Below are positions 42,000 to 51,424 of a stretch of 64,000 bases of DNA, piece by piece (position 1 is the first letter of the stretch; each line of letters begins with the position of its first letter). The stretch lies in NCBI RefSeq assembly GCF_016862455.1, contig NZ_BOMZ01000027.1:1-64000 (forward strand), in the 5' to 3' direction. Origin of the DNA: Actinoplanes utahensis (GTDB lineage Bacteria; Actinomycetota; Actinomycetes; Mycobacteriales; Micromonosporaceae). The notes beneath the pieces were generated by a model. The model was given only the letters and a program-made list of their open reading frames with translations, ran no database searches and had not been told where the DNA came from. A program made the translations under genes and the position numbers.

Positions 42000-44900
42000 C
42001 GGCCACTCTCCGCACGTCCGGTGGGCGTGCTGTCACGCAGGCCGCGCAGCAGCGGCAGCAGGGCCGCCCAGGCGGTCAGCCCGAGCACCGCGCACGCGGC
42101 GAGCACCGCCAGTGCCGTGGTCCCGGGGTTGAGCGGGGCGGGTGGTTCCAGCACCGCCCAGCCGTCGGCGAACAGCGGCACGGTCCGGCCGATCAGCGCG
42201 ACCGCCAGCACCGCCGCCAGGATGCCGCCGAGCAGGCCGGCCACGATCAGCGCGGCGGCGCCGGCGTACCCGGTGGTGATCGCGACCCGGCGCGGCAGGC
42301 CCTGGGCGCGCAGGGCCGCGAACTGGTCGGTCAGCGAGCGCCGGTCCACCGAGGCGGCGACCGCGACGGTGGCGGCCGCGAGCAGCAGCGCGGCGACGCC
42401 GGCGAGCAGAGCGAACCGGACGACGACGGCGGGGCCCTGGGCGCCGAGGCGGGCGGCGTGGGCGGCCACCGTCGAGTCGGCGGTGACGGTGAGCCCGGCC
42501 GCGGTCAGGTCGGCGACGATGCCGGGCCGGGCGCCGGGCGCCAGCCACACCTGGTACTGACCGGTGGACTCGGCCTCGGCGGCCACCCGGCGGGCGGTGT
42601 CCAGGTCGATCATCAGCCCGCCGCGGCCGATCAGTGGCAGCGCGCCCACGGTGGCGGCGACCCGTAGCGGCACCGGTTCCCCGTACGTATCGAGTGCGGG
42701 GTCCGCCTCGCGCCAGTCGTCCGGAAGCGGCCCGGCCAGCAGGGCGGGCAGTGGCAGCAGGGAGTCGGAGGCCCACGCCTGGACGCCCACCGGGCCTCGC
42801 CTGTTCTCGTTGGGGTCGGTGGCGAGCCGCAGCCGCCCGTCCGCCGTGGACAGGTCGAGGGCCGCGCCCACGGTCCCGGCCCGCCAGCGCCGGATGTCGC
42901 CGAGCGTGGCGGCGTCCAGCAGCCCGGACTCCGAGCCGCCCTGGCCGAGCCCGGACACCGTGATCGAGGCGCCGTCCGGCGGCGGCCGGAACCGGCCGTC
43001 GGCGTCCGGCGGGCTCGTCATCTCCCAGCGGACGATGCGGCAGCCGGGCGCGGTGGCGCAGCCGGCCACCGGGACGGTGATCGTCTGGTCGCCGGGCCGC
43101 AGCGTCCCGAAGCCGGCGGTGACCGCCTCGCCGGTGCTCTCGTGCTGCAGGCGCAGCCACAGGGCCACGTCGGACCGGCCGGCCCGCTGCGCCCGCAGGG
43201 TGAGCCGGTCCCCGGTGACCAGTGGCAGGGGCGGCCGCGCGGCGCCGGCCACCGCGTCCGGCAGGGCGGCCGGCGGCCCGTACTCCGGGCGCCAGGAGGT
43301 CACGGCGGTGAGCCGGGCGGTGTCCACCTCGAGGACGTCGAGGACGTCGGCACGGTTGCGGACGGCGGCCATCGCCTCCCGGCCGCCGGGGTCGGCGCTG
43401 TGGACGGCGTGCAGCAGGGCGGTCCGGTTGGCGGCCTCGACGGTCAGCACCCGGACGGCGCCGAGCTCGGCGCCGCTGCGGGCCAGCCGGGCGTCGGTCT
43501 CCGCGCCCCAGCCGCCGGCCGCCGTCACGAACATCGCGACCGCCACCACGACCAGCGCGAAGACCCGGTCGGTCCCGGGCGAGCGGGAGATCCGCAGGGC
43601 GGTGAGGCCGGTTCGCAGCCGGCCGGAGCGCAGCGCGGCGCCGCCGCCCCGGTCGGCGGCCCGGCTCAGCAGGCGGGCCGTGACCAGCGCGACGGTGAGC
43701 GCGATCAGGGCGGGGGCGGCGGGGCCGAGCCCGTCCGACGGGCGGCCGGACCGGGCCTGATAGATCGCGGCGACCGCGACGGCGATCAGCAGCATGTCGA
43801 TCAGGGCGGGGCGCCAGGCGCCGCCGGTGGTGGGGGTCCGCTGGAGCAGCGCCGACACCGGCCGGCCCAGCACCGCGGCCTCCACCGCGGCCAGCACGGC
43901 CAGGCCGCCGAGGAGCACGGCGCCCACCGCGAGCACGCTCTGGGTCAGGGCCGACTCCCGGTCGGGGACCACCGGCACCGGTCCGGCCAGGGCCCGGGCC
44001 AGCAGGTAGCCGGCCGGGACTCCCACCAGCGCACCGGCGGTCAGCGGCACCAGATGCTGGCCCCAGGCCAGGCGCAGGCGGCCGAACCGGCTGATCCCGC
44101 GGAGCTTGAGCAGGGCGGCGTCGGCGCGGCGGTCGCGGAGGGTGTACCACCCGGCGAGGCCGATCGCGAACAGGGTGAGGATCAGCAGCTGGGCGCCGGA
44201 GGTGAGGACGCCGTTGAGGATGGTGGCGCGGTCCCGCACGATCGCCTGGTGCAGGGAGACGGCCTCGGTGGTGAGCCGGTTCTGTGCCCGGCCGAGGCGC
44301 CGGTCGGCGTCGGTGATCTCGGTGCCCAGGTCGAGGCCGCCGTCGCCGCGCAACAACGCGGCGGGGACGTCCACGTCGTACGCCATGTTCGGGGTCCGCA
44401 GCTCCCAGTGCGTGAAGGTGGCGACCGTGGTGAAGGCGGGGTCCAGGCTGGTCTCGCCGCGGAACATCCGGTTGTGCCAGTAGGTCCCGGCCGGGTCGGT
44501 CAGGGTGTAGAGCCCGACCACGCGCAGCCGGATCGGGCCGTCGGAGCCGTCGCCGAGGGTGGTGAGCGAGCCGCCGATCCCGACGCCGGCCCGCTCGGCC
44601 GCCCGGCGGCTGAGCGCGATCTCGCCGCGGGCGGCCGGGCACGCCCCGTCCAGCCGCACGTGGGCGCAGAAGTCGTCCCGGTACGCCACCGGCAGGGTGG
44701 TGAAGGCCGCCCCGGTCTGCACCCGGAGCGGCCACATCATCCCGGTGACGCCGTCGCCGATGCCGGCCGGCAGCTCCTCGCGCACCTCGCTGGTGAACCG
44801 GCGCAGCCGCGCGGCCGGGTCGTCCTGGAGGTCCACCCGGTTCGCCACCGAGATGGTCCGCTGACCAGCCGTGGCGACGTCGAGATAGGCCTGCGCGCTC

Positions 44901-45028
44901 GTGCCGACGGCGGCGAACCCGTACCACGGGGCGGCGACGGCGACGGCGGACGCGAGCAGGGTCAGCACGAGGATCGTGAGCACCTGCGCGGCGCGGGCTC
45001 GTACCGCGCCGATGACGAGCGCGAACAT
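41996..45028 (-). CDS. Large FtsX-type ABC permease 2
   Basis: A 1010-residue paralog of permease 1 with the same layout: N-terminal TM (about 13-40), extracytoplasmic domain with FCAHVRLDGACP, central TMs (about 265-470), second extracytoplasmic domain and C-terminal TMs (about 860-1000). It is the first gene of a coupled pair and likely heterodimerises with permease 1. The four-gene set (two ATPases, two permeases) is an MacB/LolCDE-like exporter candidate. Confidence 0.88.
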   Translation of the reverse strand: MFALVIGAVRARAAQVLTILVLTLLASAVAVAAPWYGFAAVGTSAQAYLDVATAGQRTISVANRVDLQDDPAARLRRFTSEVREELPAGIGDGVTGMMWPLRVQTGAAFTTLPVAYRDDFCAHVRLDGACPAARGEIALSRRAAERAGVGIGGSLTTLGDGSDGPIRLRVVGLYTLTDPAGTYWHNRMFRGETSLDPAFTTVATFTHWELRTPNMAYDVDVPAALLRGDGGLDLGTEITDADRRLGRAQNRLTTEAVSLHQAIVRDRATILNGVLTSGAQLLILTLFAIGLAGWYTLRDRRADAALLKLRGISRFGRLRLAWGQHLVPLTAGALVGVPAGYLLARALAGPVPVVPDRESALTQSVLAVGAVLLGGLAVLAAVEAAVLGRPVSALLQRTPTTGGAWRPALIDMLLIAVAVAAIYQARSGRPSDGLGPAAPALIALTVALVTARLLSRAADRGGGAALRSGRLRTGLTALRISRSPGTDRVFALVVVAVAMFVTAAGGWGAETDARLARSGAELGAVRVLTVEAANRTALLHAVHSADPGGREAMAAVRNRADVLDVLEVDTARLTAVTSWRPEYGPPAALPDAVAGAARPPLPLVTGDRLTLRAQRAGRSDVALWLRLQHESTGEAVTAGFGTLRPGDQTITVPVAGCATAPGCRIVRWEMTSPPDADGRFRPPPDGASITVSGLGQGGSESGLLDAATLGDIRRWRAGTVGAALDLSTADGRLRLATDPNENRRGPVGVQAWASDSLLPLPALLAGPLPDDWREADPALDTYGEPVPLRVAATVGALPLIGRGGLMIDLDTARRVAAEAESTGQYQVWLAPGARPGIVADLTAAGLTVTADSTVAAHAARLGAQGPAVVVRFALLAGVAALLLAAATVAVAASVDRRSLTDQFAALRAQGLPRRVAITTGYAGAAALIVAGLLGGILAAVLAVALIGRTVPLFADGWAVLEPPAPLNPGTTALAVLAACAVLGLTAWAALLPLLRGLRDSTPTGRAESGR

Positions 45029-45110
45029 CCACCCTCCCCGGTTCGGGGGCGACGTTACGCGATCGGGAGGCCGCTCGGGGACCCGTGTGGACAGAGTTTG
45101 CTTAACCGGT

Positions 45111-45215
45111 TCATATGCCGCCGCGGCGCTTCAGGTAGGCGTACAGCCCGCCGCCCGACACCACGATGTCGGTGGCCGGACGGCCGTTCCGATGGGGCCA
45201 TGTCACCCGGCTCAC
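45111..45215 (-). CDS. Possible 34-residue small protein
   Basis: A GTG-initiated frame encoding a short basic/aromatic peptide with DIVVSGGGLYAYLKRRGG near its end. Codon third positions are G/C-rich as in real genes, but no ribosome site is seen and the frame is short. It lies in the 235-bp gap between permease 2 and the PnuC-type gene. Low certainty. Confidence 0.25.
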   Translation of the reverse strand: MSRVTWPHRNGRPATDIVVSGGGLYAYLKRRGGI

Positions 45216-45263
45216 TATGCCCGCGCGTGGAATACCGGGAGACCCGGCGCGCTTACCTGGACC

Positions 45264-45974
45264 GTGGACTGGATCGATCAGCTGCTGACGAGTTTCTACA
45301 CGGCCAAGTGGCAGGTGACCGCCGACCAGGCGATCTACTGGCGGGAGATCGTCGGCAACGCCTTCGGGCTCGGCTCGGCGCTCTTCGGGCTGCGCCGTAA
45401 CGCGTGGGCGTGGCCGGTAGGGATCATCGGCAATCTCCTGCTCCTCACCGTCTTCCTGGGTCAGGCGCTCGGCAACGACCAGGGCACCCCGCTCTACGGC
45501 CAGGCCGCCCGGCAGGTGTTCTTCCTGGCCACCAGCGTCTACGGCTGGTGGGCGTGGCAGCGCAACCGGCGCCGTGACAACGGCACCGCGGTGGTCCCGC
45601 ACTGGGCGACCGCACGCCAGCGGGCGATCCTCATCCCGCTGGCGCTGGCCTCGGTGGCGCTCTTCTTCTTCGTCTTCCGCGAGGTCGGGGCCGGTTTCCC
45701 GGTGCCCTGGTGGTACTACCTCGCCGACTCGTGGATCTTCGTCGGGTCGATGCTCGCCACCTACGCGATGGCGCGCGGCTGGGTCGAGTTCTGGCTGTTC
45801 TGGATCGCCGTGGACCTGGTCGGTGTGCCCGAGCTGCTGCACTTCGGCTACTACCCGTCGGCGATCCTCTACGCCGTCTACGCCGCGTTCGTCATCTGGG
45901 GATTCGTGGTCTGGCTGCGGATCTCCCGCGCCGCGTCCGCCGCGCCGTCCGGGCCGACACCTGCTCTGGCCTGA
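45264..45974 (+). CDS. pnuC: PnuC-type nicotinamide riboside transporter
   Basis: A 236-residue membrane protein with about seven TM segments. Landmarks of the family are YWREIVGNAFGLGSALFGLRRN near the N-terminus, VYGWWAWQR, and WYYLADSWIFVGSMLATYAMARGWVEFW. Family members take up nicotinamide riboside for NAD salvage; the related thiamine transporters look similar. The start is GTG at 45264, just before the first conserved segment. I saw no riboswitch upstream. A strong terminator follows. Confidence 0.9.
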   Translation: MDWIDQLLTSFYTAKWQVTADQAIYWREIVGNAFGLGSALFGLRRNAWAWPVGIIGNLLLLTVFLGQALGNDQGTPLYGQAARQVFFLATSVYGWWAWQRNRRRDNGTAVVPHWATARQRAILIPLALASVALFFFVFREVGAGFPVPWWYYLADSWIFVGSMLATYAMARGWVEFWLFWIAVDLVGVPELLHFGYYPSAILYAVYAAFVIWGFVVWLRISRAASAAPSGPTPALA

Positions 45975-45999
45975 CACCACAATCGATGGACCGGCCTCC

Positions 46000-46040
46000 C
46001 CGAAAGGGCGTGACAGCGCAGTGCCGTCACGCCCTTTCGG
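46000..46040 (+). terminator. Hairpin terminator after pnuC
   Basis: A perfect 15-bp inverted repeat (46000-46014 and 46026-46040) with an 11-nt loop, 25 nt after the stop. It faces the end of the minus-strand MoxR-VWA operon and may act on both strands. Confidence 0.82.
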
Positions 46041-46167
46041 CATACCCCGGCGATGGTCCGACCGGCCCCGCTCCCGGAAAGATCGGTTCCGCCACCACGT
46101 ACCTCGAGTAGCGCCCCGCACTCCCCGGCCCGGCGGCCCCCTCGCCGCCGGGCCGGGGTTTCCGTGG

Positions 46168-48948
46168 TCAGGGGCAGACCAGGTCCGCGACGGCTTCCGC
46201 CGCTCGGGGGTACGCGGTGAGCAGCCCCGCCACCGCCACCCCGTCCCCACCGGACCCCGCCGGGAGACCGGTCTCCACCGGCGTCCAGTCGCCCTCGCAG
46301 CCGAACAGCGCCACCACCGCGTCCGGCACCATCCGGTTCGCCCTCAGCAACACCGCCACCGGATCGGCCGGGCCGGCCGGCCCCGCCGACGGCCGCCGGC
46401 GGGGCGGGGCCTTCCAGGGTGGCGTCCACGCGTCCAGGGCGGCGAGACCGCCCGGGAACGTGCGGCCGGCCTCCCTGGTCAGCACCGGCACCAGCTCCGC
46501 CGCCTGCTGCCGCAACGTGGTGATCAGGTTGGGCAGCCAGGGCAGCAGCACCGGATCGGGCAGCCGGCCGAACGCCTTGGACAGCGTCTCCACCACGAAC
46601 GGCGCCAGCCTCGGCACCGGTTCGAGGGCCTGCACGAAGCCGCTCACGTACTGCGGGAAGGCGGGCACCACCAGCGGATTGCCGAGCAGCTCGTCGACCC
46701 GGACCCGCAGGTCGGCCAGCGGAAGCGCGCCGAGCTGGTGTCGCGCCGCCCAGAGCAGAGCGATCTTGGCCGGTGACTCGGGATGCGACTGCCGGACCGC
46801 GATCTCCAGCTGGGTGCGGTCACAGCCCAGCGACAGCGCCAGGCTCTCCATCCCGAACAGGAACCCGAGCATCGCCCCGACCTGCCGCACCCCGGTCTCC
46901 TCCTCGACGAAGGCGGTCGGCAGCAGGGTGCAGTAGTGCGCGTACCCCTCGGTGACGAACCGCTCGCACCAGGCCGGCAGCACCGGCGTGGTGGCGCGGT
47001 AGTGCGCGAGCAGCCGCCGGATCCGCCGCAGCACGTCCGGCGCGTCGTCGACGGTGCGCTCGGCCGCCAGCAGCTCGATCGCCCGGGCGCCCAGCTCGTC
47101 GGTGAGGCGCGGGCTCTCCAGGAACAGCAGGCTGTTCTCGACCGCTTTCAGCGCGGTGGCGGCGGTGGCTTTCGGATCCCAGGCGTCCCGGCGCAACCGC
47201 TGCTCGAGGACCTGCTCGACGGTGACGCCCTCGTAGCCGAGTTCGATGACGGCCCGCTGGTTGCGGCCCAGATCGAGGTCCCAGCTCTCCTGGATGTGCT
47301 TCTCGCCGAGCCGCCGGCTGCCCATGATCGGGCGGACCGCCTGGTCGGGCAGCAGATATCGCAGCATCCACAGCAGCTGTGAGCAGGCCGCCAGCTCGGG
47401 CCGGGCGGCCAGGTCGAGCAGCGCCCGCTGGATGCTGCGCTGCTCCAGGTTGAGGCCGAGCGGGCCGAGCCGGTCGTAGACGTCACGGGCCAGCGGGGGC
47501 AGAGCGTCGTATCCCACCTGGCCGATCCGGTCGCCGCCGAGCAGGATCTCGCAGAGCCGGCGCACGTCGCGGCGGCCCGGCACGCTGTCCTTCTCGATGC
47601 AGGTGACCGCGGCGTCCTGGAAGTCGTACGGCGTCGGCCGCACCCGCCCGCGCATCCCGGCGAGCAGGATCGACGTCTCGAAGACCGCGATCGCGTCGGC
47701 GGTGCTGGCGAGGTAGCCGTTGCGGCGGGCGAGCCGGACGATGTCGACGCACCAGCCGCGCAGCTCCTCCTCGTCCAGCCCGTCGAGCGCGGGCGGCCCG
47801 GCCAGGTAGCCGGAGAGGTGGTCGGTCACCGGCCCGGACGCGGCCGCCGGCGCCGGGAGCGTCTTCTTCCTGCCGCCGCCCTTCTGGCCGTCCAGCCGGA
47901 ACGGGGTGAGCCGCAGCCTGCCGAGCTGCTTGCGCCAGTTCGCAGCCGCGATCGACACCGAGCCGGGCGCCAGCCCGAACTGTGCCTCGATCGCCGAGTG
48001 GCTGGACGGGATCAGTCCGTACAGCCAGGTCGTGCCGGTCCTCGGGGTGATCGCGAAGTCCGGTGTCCCGGGGGCGGAGCCGGCCTCCGGAACCCGGCTT
48101 GCCGCGTGGAAGGCACCGCAGATGTACAGACAGTCGGCCGGGTCGGCGCCGGAGGTCGCCAGGTGCTCCCGGATCCGGGTCCACATGTAGCGTTCCCGGT
48201 CCTCGTCCCCGGCGTACCGCCGGGTGTCGTGCGGGGCCAGCCGCCGGAACAGGCTGCCGATCAGGACCATCACCTGCCGGTACGTCTCGTGGTCGGCGCC
48301 GGCGAGCGGCTGCTCGACGTACTGCTCCCACCACTCGGACCAGTGCCGCACCCGGCCGTGGTGCAGCAGGTGCTCCTCCAACTCGGCGAACCGCGGCCGC
48401 AGGTCGCCGATCTCGACGCCGACCGCGTCGCCGTGCAGGTCCTCCTCCGGCTCGGGTGTCCCGGCCGGCGACGACACGTCCGGCTGCCACTGGAAGACGT
48501 GGTCGGTGGACCGGTCGACCAGGACCAGCTCCACGCCGGGGGTCTCCAGCGCGTACGCGATCGCCTGGTACTCCGCGGAGGCCTCGGTGATCGGCGCGAT
48601 CACCGAGAGCGGGGCCGACTCCTTGGGGAAGCCGTCCAGCTGGGAGGCGAAGGCCTGCAGCGCCACCGGCAGCCGGCAGTTACGCAGCTCGGTCAGCAAC
48701 GGCTGGAGATCCTCGCAGAGCTCCAGGTAGATCACCGTGGGCTGTTTCTCCCGCAGCCGCCGCAGCATGGCCAGCGCGGAGGCGGGCGAGTGGTGACAGA
48801 CCGGGAAGATCTCCAGCGGCTCCCGCAGGGCGTGGTCGACGTCGTCGACGATCCCGGCGAGGATCTCCGGCAGTGCGGCCGGACCGCCGGCGAGCGACTC
48901 GGCCGCACCGAGCAGCTGCTCGCGCAGCGCGTCGAAGGGCCTGGTCAC
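46168..48948 (-). CDS. DUF5682-like protein of the MoxR-VWA operon
   Basis: A 926-residue protein. The N-terminal domain resembles DUF5682 (TraB/EreA-like fold): FPVCHHSPASALAMLRRL, then VIYLELCEDLQPLL and a later CGAFHAA segment contribute conserved His and acidic residues. The long helical C-terminal half shows no known motif and ends in a Pro/Arg-rich stretch. The GTG at 48948 overlaps the TGA of the MoxR gene (GTGA). It is the last gene of the five-gene operon. The enzymatic role of the family is unknown; a hydrolase-like activity is possible. Confidence 0.75.
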   Translation of the reverse strand: MTRPFDALREQLLGAAESLAGGPAALPEILAGIVDDVDHALREPLEIFPVCHHSPASALAMLRRLREKQPTVIYLELCEDLQPLLTELRNCRLPVALQAFASQLDGFPKESAPLSVIAPITEASAEYQAIAYALETPGVELVLVDRSTDHVFQWQPDVSSPAGTPEPEEDLHGDAVGVEIGDLRPRFAELEEHLLHHGRVRHWSEWWEQYVEQPLAGADHETYRQVMVLIGSLFRRLAPHDTRRYAGDEDRERYMWTRIREHLATSGADPADCLYICGAFHAASRVPEAGSAPGTPDFAITPRTGTTWLYGLIPSSHSAIEAQFGLAPGSVSIAAANWRKQLGRLRLTPFRLDGQKGGGRKKTLPAPAAASGPVTDHLSGYLAGPPALDGLDEEELRGWCVDIVRLARRNGYLASTADAIAVFETSILLAGMRGRVRPTPYDFQDAAVTCIEKDSVPGRRDVRRLCEILLGGDRIGQVGYDALPPLARDVYDRLGPLGLNLEQRSIQRALLDLAARPELAACSQLLWMLRYLLPDQAVRPIMGSRRLGEKHIQESWDLDLGRNQRAVIELGYEGVTVEQVLEQRLRRDAWDPKATAATALKAVENSLLFLESPRLTDELGARAIELLAAERTVDDAPDVLRRIRRLLAHYRATTPVLPAWCERFVTEGYAHYCTLLPTAFVEEETGVRQVGAMLGFLFGMESLALSLGCDRTQLEIAVRQSHPESPAKIALLWAARHQLGALPLADLRVRVDELLGNPLVVPAFPQYVSGFVQALEPVPRLAPFVVETLSKAFGRLPDPVLLPWLPNLITTLRQQAAELVPVLTREAGRTFPGGLAALDAWTPPWKAPPRRRPSAGPAGPADPVAVLLRANRMVPDAVVALFGCEGDWTPVETGLPAGSGGDGVAVAGLLTAYPRAAEAVADLVCP

Positions 48949-50057
48949 GACAGGGTCGCAATCGCCTGGCGGCCGCCCTCCAGGAACCCGGTCCACTCGC
49001 CGCTCTGCTCCTTGCTCCGCGGCTCGACCACGCCGTGCCAGTACTTGTTGAGGATGGCCAGGTCCTCCGGACTGCGCCGGGCGAGTGAGCCGACCAGCGA
49101 ACTCGCCAGGGTCTCCGCGGTCAGCTCGCGGGCGCCGAAGAAGTTGCTGTGCAGGATCGCGTCCTCCAGGACGCCGATCTGCTCGGCGGTGGACAGCGCC
49201 GACTCCAGCCGCTCGTCGTCGCTGCCCGCTCCGGCCGCGGCGGCACGCAGGTCGGCGAAGCTCTGCAACAGCACGTCGAGCAGGGTGGGCGGCACCTCCA
49301 GCTCGATGTTGTGCCGGCGCAACAGCTCCTCGGTGCGGAACCGGACGATCTCCGCCTCGCTCTTACGGTTGGTCACCACCGGGATGCGGACGAAGTTGAA
49401 CCGCCGCTTGAGCGCCGAGGACAGATCGTTGACACCCCGGTCCCGGCTGTTGGCGGTGGCGATGATGCTGAATCCCGGCTTGGCGAAGACGATGTTGTCG
49501 TCGTCCAGCTCGGGGATCGACACGTACTTCTCGGAGAGGATGGAGATCAGCGCGTCCTGCACGTCGCTGGTGGACCGGGTCAGCTCCTCGAACCGCCCGA
49601 TCACCCCGCCCTCCATGGCCGTCATGATCGGCGACGGGATCATCGAGGCACGGGACTGTCCCTTGGCGATGACCATCGAGACGTTCCACGAGTACTTGAT
49701 GTGGTCCTCGGTGGTACCGGCGGTGCCCTGCACGACGAGGGTGGAGTTGCGGCTGATCGCGGCGGCGAGCAGCTCGGCCAGCCAGCTCTTGCCGGTGCCC
49801 GGGTCACCGATCAGCAGGAGGCCGCGGTCCGAGGCGAGGGTGACGATGGCCCGCTCGACGAAGCTGCGGTCGCCGAACCACTTCTGGCTGATCTCCCGGT
49901 CCAGGCCGTCGGCGCGCTCGGAGCCGAGGATGAACAGACGGACCATCTTGGGGCTGAGCCGCCACGAGAACGGTTTCGGGCCGTCGTCGACCGACTCCAG
50001 CCAGTCCAGCTCCTCGGCGTACTTGACCTCGGCGGGGGCGCGCAGCATGTCACTCAT
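48945..50057 (-). CDS. MoxR-type AAA+ ATPase
   Basis: A 370-residue ATPase. Walker A GDPGTGKS, Walker B-like GGVIGRFEELTRS (degenerate acidic pair), sensor 1 ATANSRDRG and an arginine-finger region in ALKRRFNFVRIPVV are visible. A helical lid domain follows. MoxR ATPases act as chaperone-like remodelers, generally with a VWA-protein partner, encoded here directly upstream. The ATG at 50057 has AGGAG 8 nt upstream. Confidence 0.9.
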   Translation of the reverse strand: MSDMLRAPAEVKYAEELDWLESVDDGPKPFSWRLSPKMVRLFILGSERADGLDREISQKWFGDRSFVERAIVTLASDRGLLLIGDPGTGKSWLAELLAAAISRNSTLVVQGTAGTTEDHIKYSWNVSMVIAKGQSRASMIPSPIMTAMEGGVIGRFEELTRSTSDVQDALISILSEKYVSIPELDDDNIVFAKPGFSIIATANSRDRGVNDLSSALKRRFNFVRIPVVTNRKSEAEIVRFRTEELLRRHNIELEVPPTLLDVLLQSFADLRAAAAGAGSDDERLESALSTAEQIGVLEDAILHSNFFGARELTAETLASSLVGSLARRSPEDLAILNKYWHGVVEPRSKEQSGEWTGFLEGGRQAIATLS

Positions 50058-50074
50058 CAGGGGTTCTCCTAAGG

Positions 50075-51424
50075 TCAGACGAGGAAGTTCTTGAGCTCGG
50101 TGACGAGCTTCTTGATGTGGCCGGACAGGACCGGGGTGCCCTGGTCCTTGAAGCGCTGGCGGAACCACGGGTTGACGCTCTGGTGGCCGCCGCTGCTGAC
50201 CGAGCCGACCGGGATGAACTTGACCCCGGCACGGTGAATGGCCTGCATGCCGTCCCAGACGGCCTGCTCCCGCCACTCGTAGAAGTCGGAGATCCAGACG
50301 ACCACGGTGTTGCGCGGGTCGGTGATCTTGGGGCGGGCCAGGTCGAGCGCGACAGTGCCGTCGGTGCCGCCGCCGAGATGGGTGTGCAGCAGCACCTCGA
50401 ACGGGTCGTGCACCCACGGGGTCAGGTCGAGGGCACGGGTGTCGTACGCCACCAGGTGCACGTCGACCTTGGGCAGGCCGGCGAAGATCGAGGCGAGGAT
50501 GGTGCAGTTGACCATCGCGTCGACCATCGACCCGGACTGGTCCACCACCACGATCAGCCGGGCCGGCTCGATCCGTTTCGCGGTCTGCCGGTAATAGAGC
50601 CGGTCGACGTAGAGCCGCTCGTCCTCGGGGCTCCAGTTCGGCAGGTTCTTCCAGATCGTGCGGTCCAGGTCGAGGTTCCGGAAGACGCGTTTCGGGGGCA
50701 CGGACCGGTCGATCGTGCCGGTGCCGGCCTGGGCCACCTGGGTCCGCAGCACCTCGGCCACCTCGTCGACGAAACGGCGGATCAGCGCCTTGGCGTTGGC
50801 CAGGGCGACGCCGTCCAGGTTGTCCTTGTCGCGCAGCAGTTGCTCGATCAGCGACATGCTCGGGGTGAGCTGCTTGGCCAGCCGGTTGTCGGCGAGCACC
50901 TCGCGCAGCCGCATCCGGCTCACCAGGTCGCCCTCGATGCCGGCCAGGACGCCGCCGAGACCGGCGGAGTCGCTGCCCGCCGCGCGGCCGCGGAGCTGGC
51001 CGGGCCGGCAGCCCATCGACCGCTCGAACCAGCCCGCGTCGGACTGCCAGCGCTGCAACTGCTCGGCGGTCACGTTTCCGGAGCCGGTGGCGAAGACGTT
51101 GAGCAGCAGTTTCGACACCAGGGCCGCGCGCCGGACCTCGCCCTCCCGGTCGCCGGTGGCGGTCGAGTCCTCCGCCATCAGGCCGTCGAACTCGGCCTCC
51201 AGCTGTGGGAACCGCTGCACCACGGTGTCCACCGACACGGCGGGGTCGAGCAGAGCCGCCGGAAGGCCGAGGTCACCGACGATCGCGACGCTCGCCGACT
51301 CCAGGGTGGCCTGCTCCTCGGGGTCGAACAGGCGGGCCAGGAGCCGCCAGTAGAGAACCTGGCGGCGGCTCTCCGCACCGCCCGCGGCCGGCTCGGAGGC
51401 GGCCGGATCGACAGTGGCGCTCAT
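50075..51424 (-). CDS. VWA-domain partner of the MoxR ATPase
   Basis: A 449-residue protein. An N-terminal helical region (about 20-240) is followed by a VWA domain (from about 285) with the MIDAS motif VVVDQSGSMVDA, a Thr in GGGTDGT and the Asp of WISDFYEW. These are the features of VWA proteins paired with MoxR ATPases. The ATG at 51424 overlaps the upstream stop (ATGA). The 17-nt gap to the MoxR gene indicates co-expression in near-equal amounts. Confidence 0.9.
   Translation of the reverse strand: MSATVDPAASEPAAGGAESRRQVLYWRLLARLFDPEEQATLESASVAIVGDLGLPAALLDPAVSVDTVVQRFPQLEAEFDGLMAEDSTATGDREGEVRRAALVSKLLLNVFATGSGNVTAEQLQRWQSDAGWFERSMGCRPGQLRGRAAGSDSAGLGGVLAGIEGDLVSRMRLREVLADNRLAKQLTPSMSLIEQLLRDKDNLDGVALANAKALIRRFVDEVAEVLRTQVAQAGTGTIDRSVPPKRVFRNLDLDRTIWKNLPNWSPEDERLYVDRLYYRQTAKRIEPARLIVVVDQSGSMVDAMVNCTILASIFAGLPKVDVHLVAYDTRALDLTPWVHDPFEVLLHTHLGGGTDGTVALDLARPKITDPRNTVVVWISDFYEWREQAVWDGMQAIHRAGVKFIPVGSVSSGGHQSVNPWFRQRFKDQGTPVLSGHIKKLVTELKNFLV

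Noticed and set aside
38490..42560. Plus-strand open frame of 1356 codons
   Set aside because: Antisense to the ABC ATPase and permease genes, low-complexity composition; a shadow frame.
45029..45263. Thiamine or NAD riboswitch upstream of pnuC
   Set aside because: No TPP-box (CUGAGA...) or other conserved riboswitch core was found in the 235-bp leader.
43142..45400. Plus-strand open frame of 752 codons upstream of pnuC
   Set aside because: Antisense to the large permease, Gly/Gln/His-rich, no family resemblance.
47818..50094. Plus-strand open frame of 758 codons
   Set aside because: Antisense to the DUF5682-like and MoxR genes, whose own motifs are clear; a shadow.
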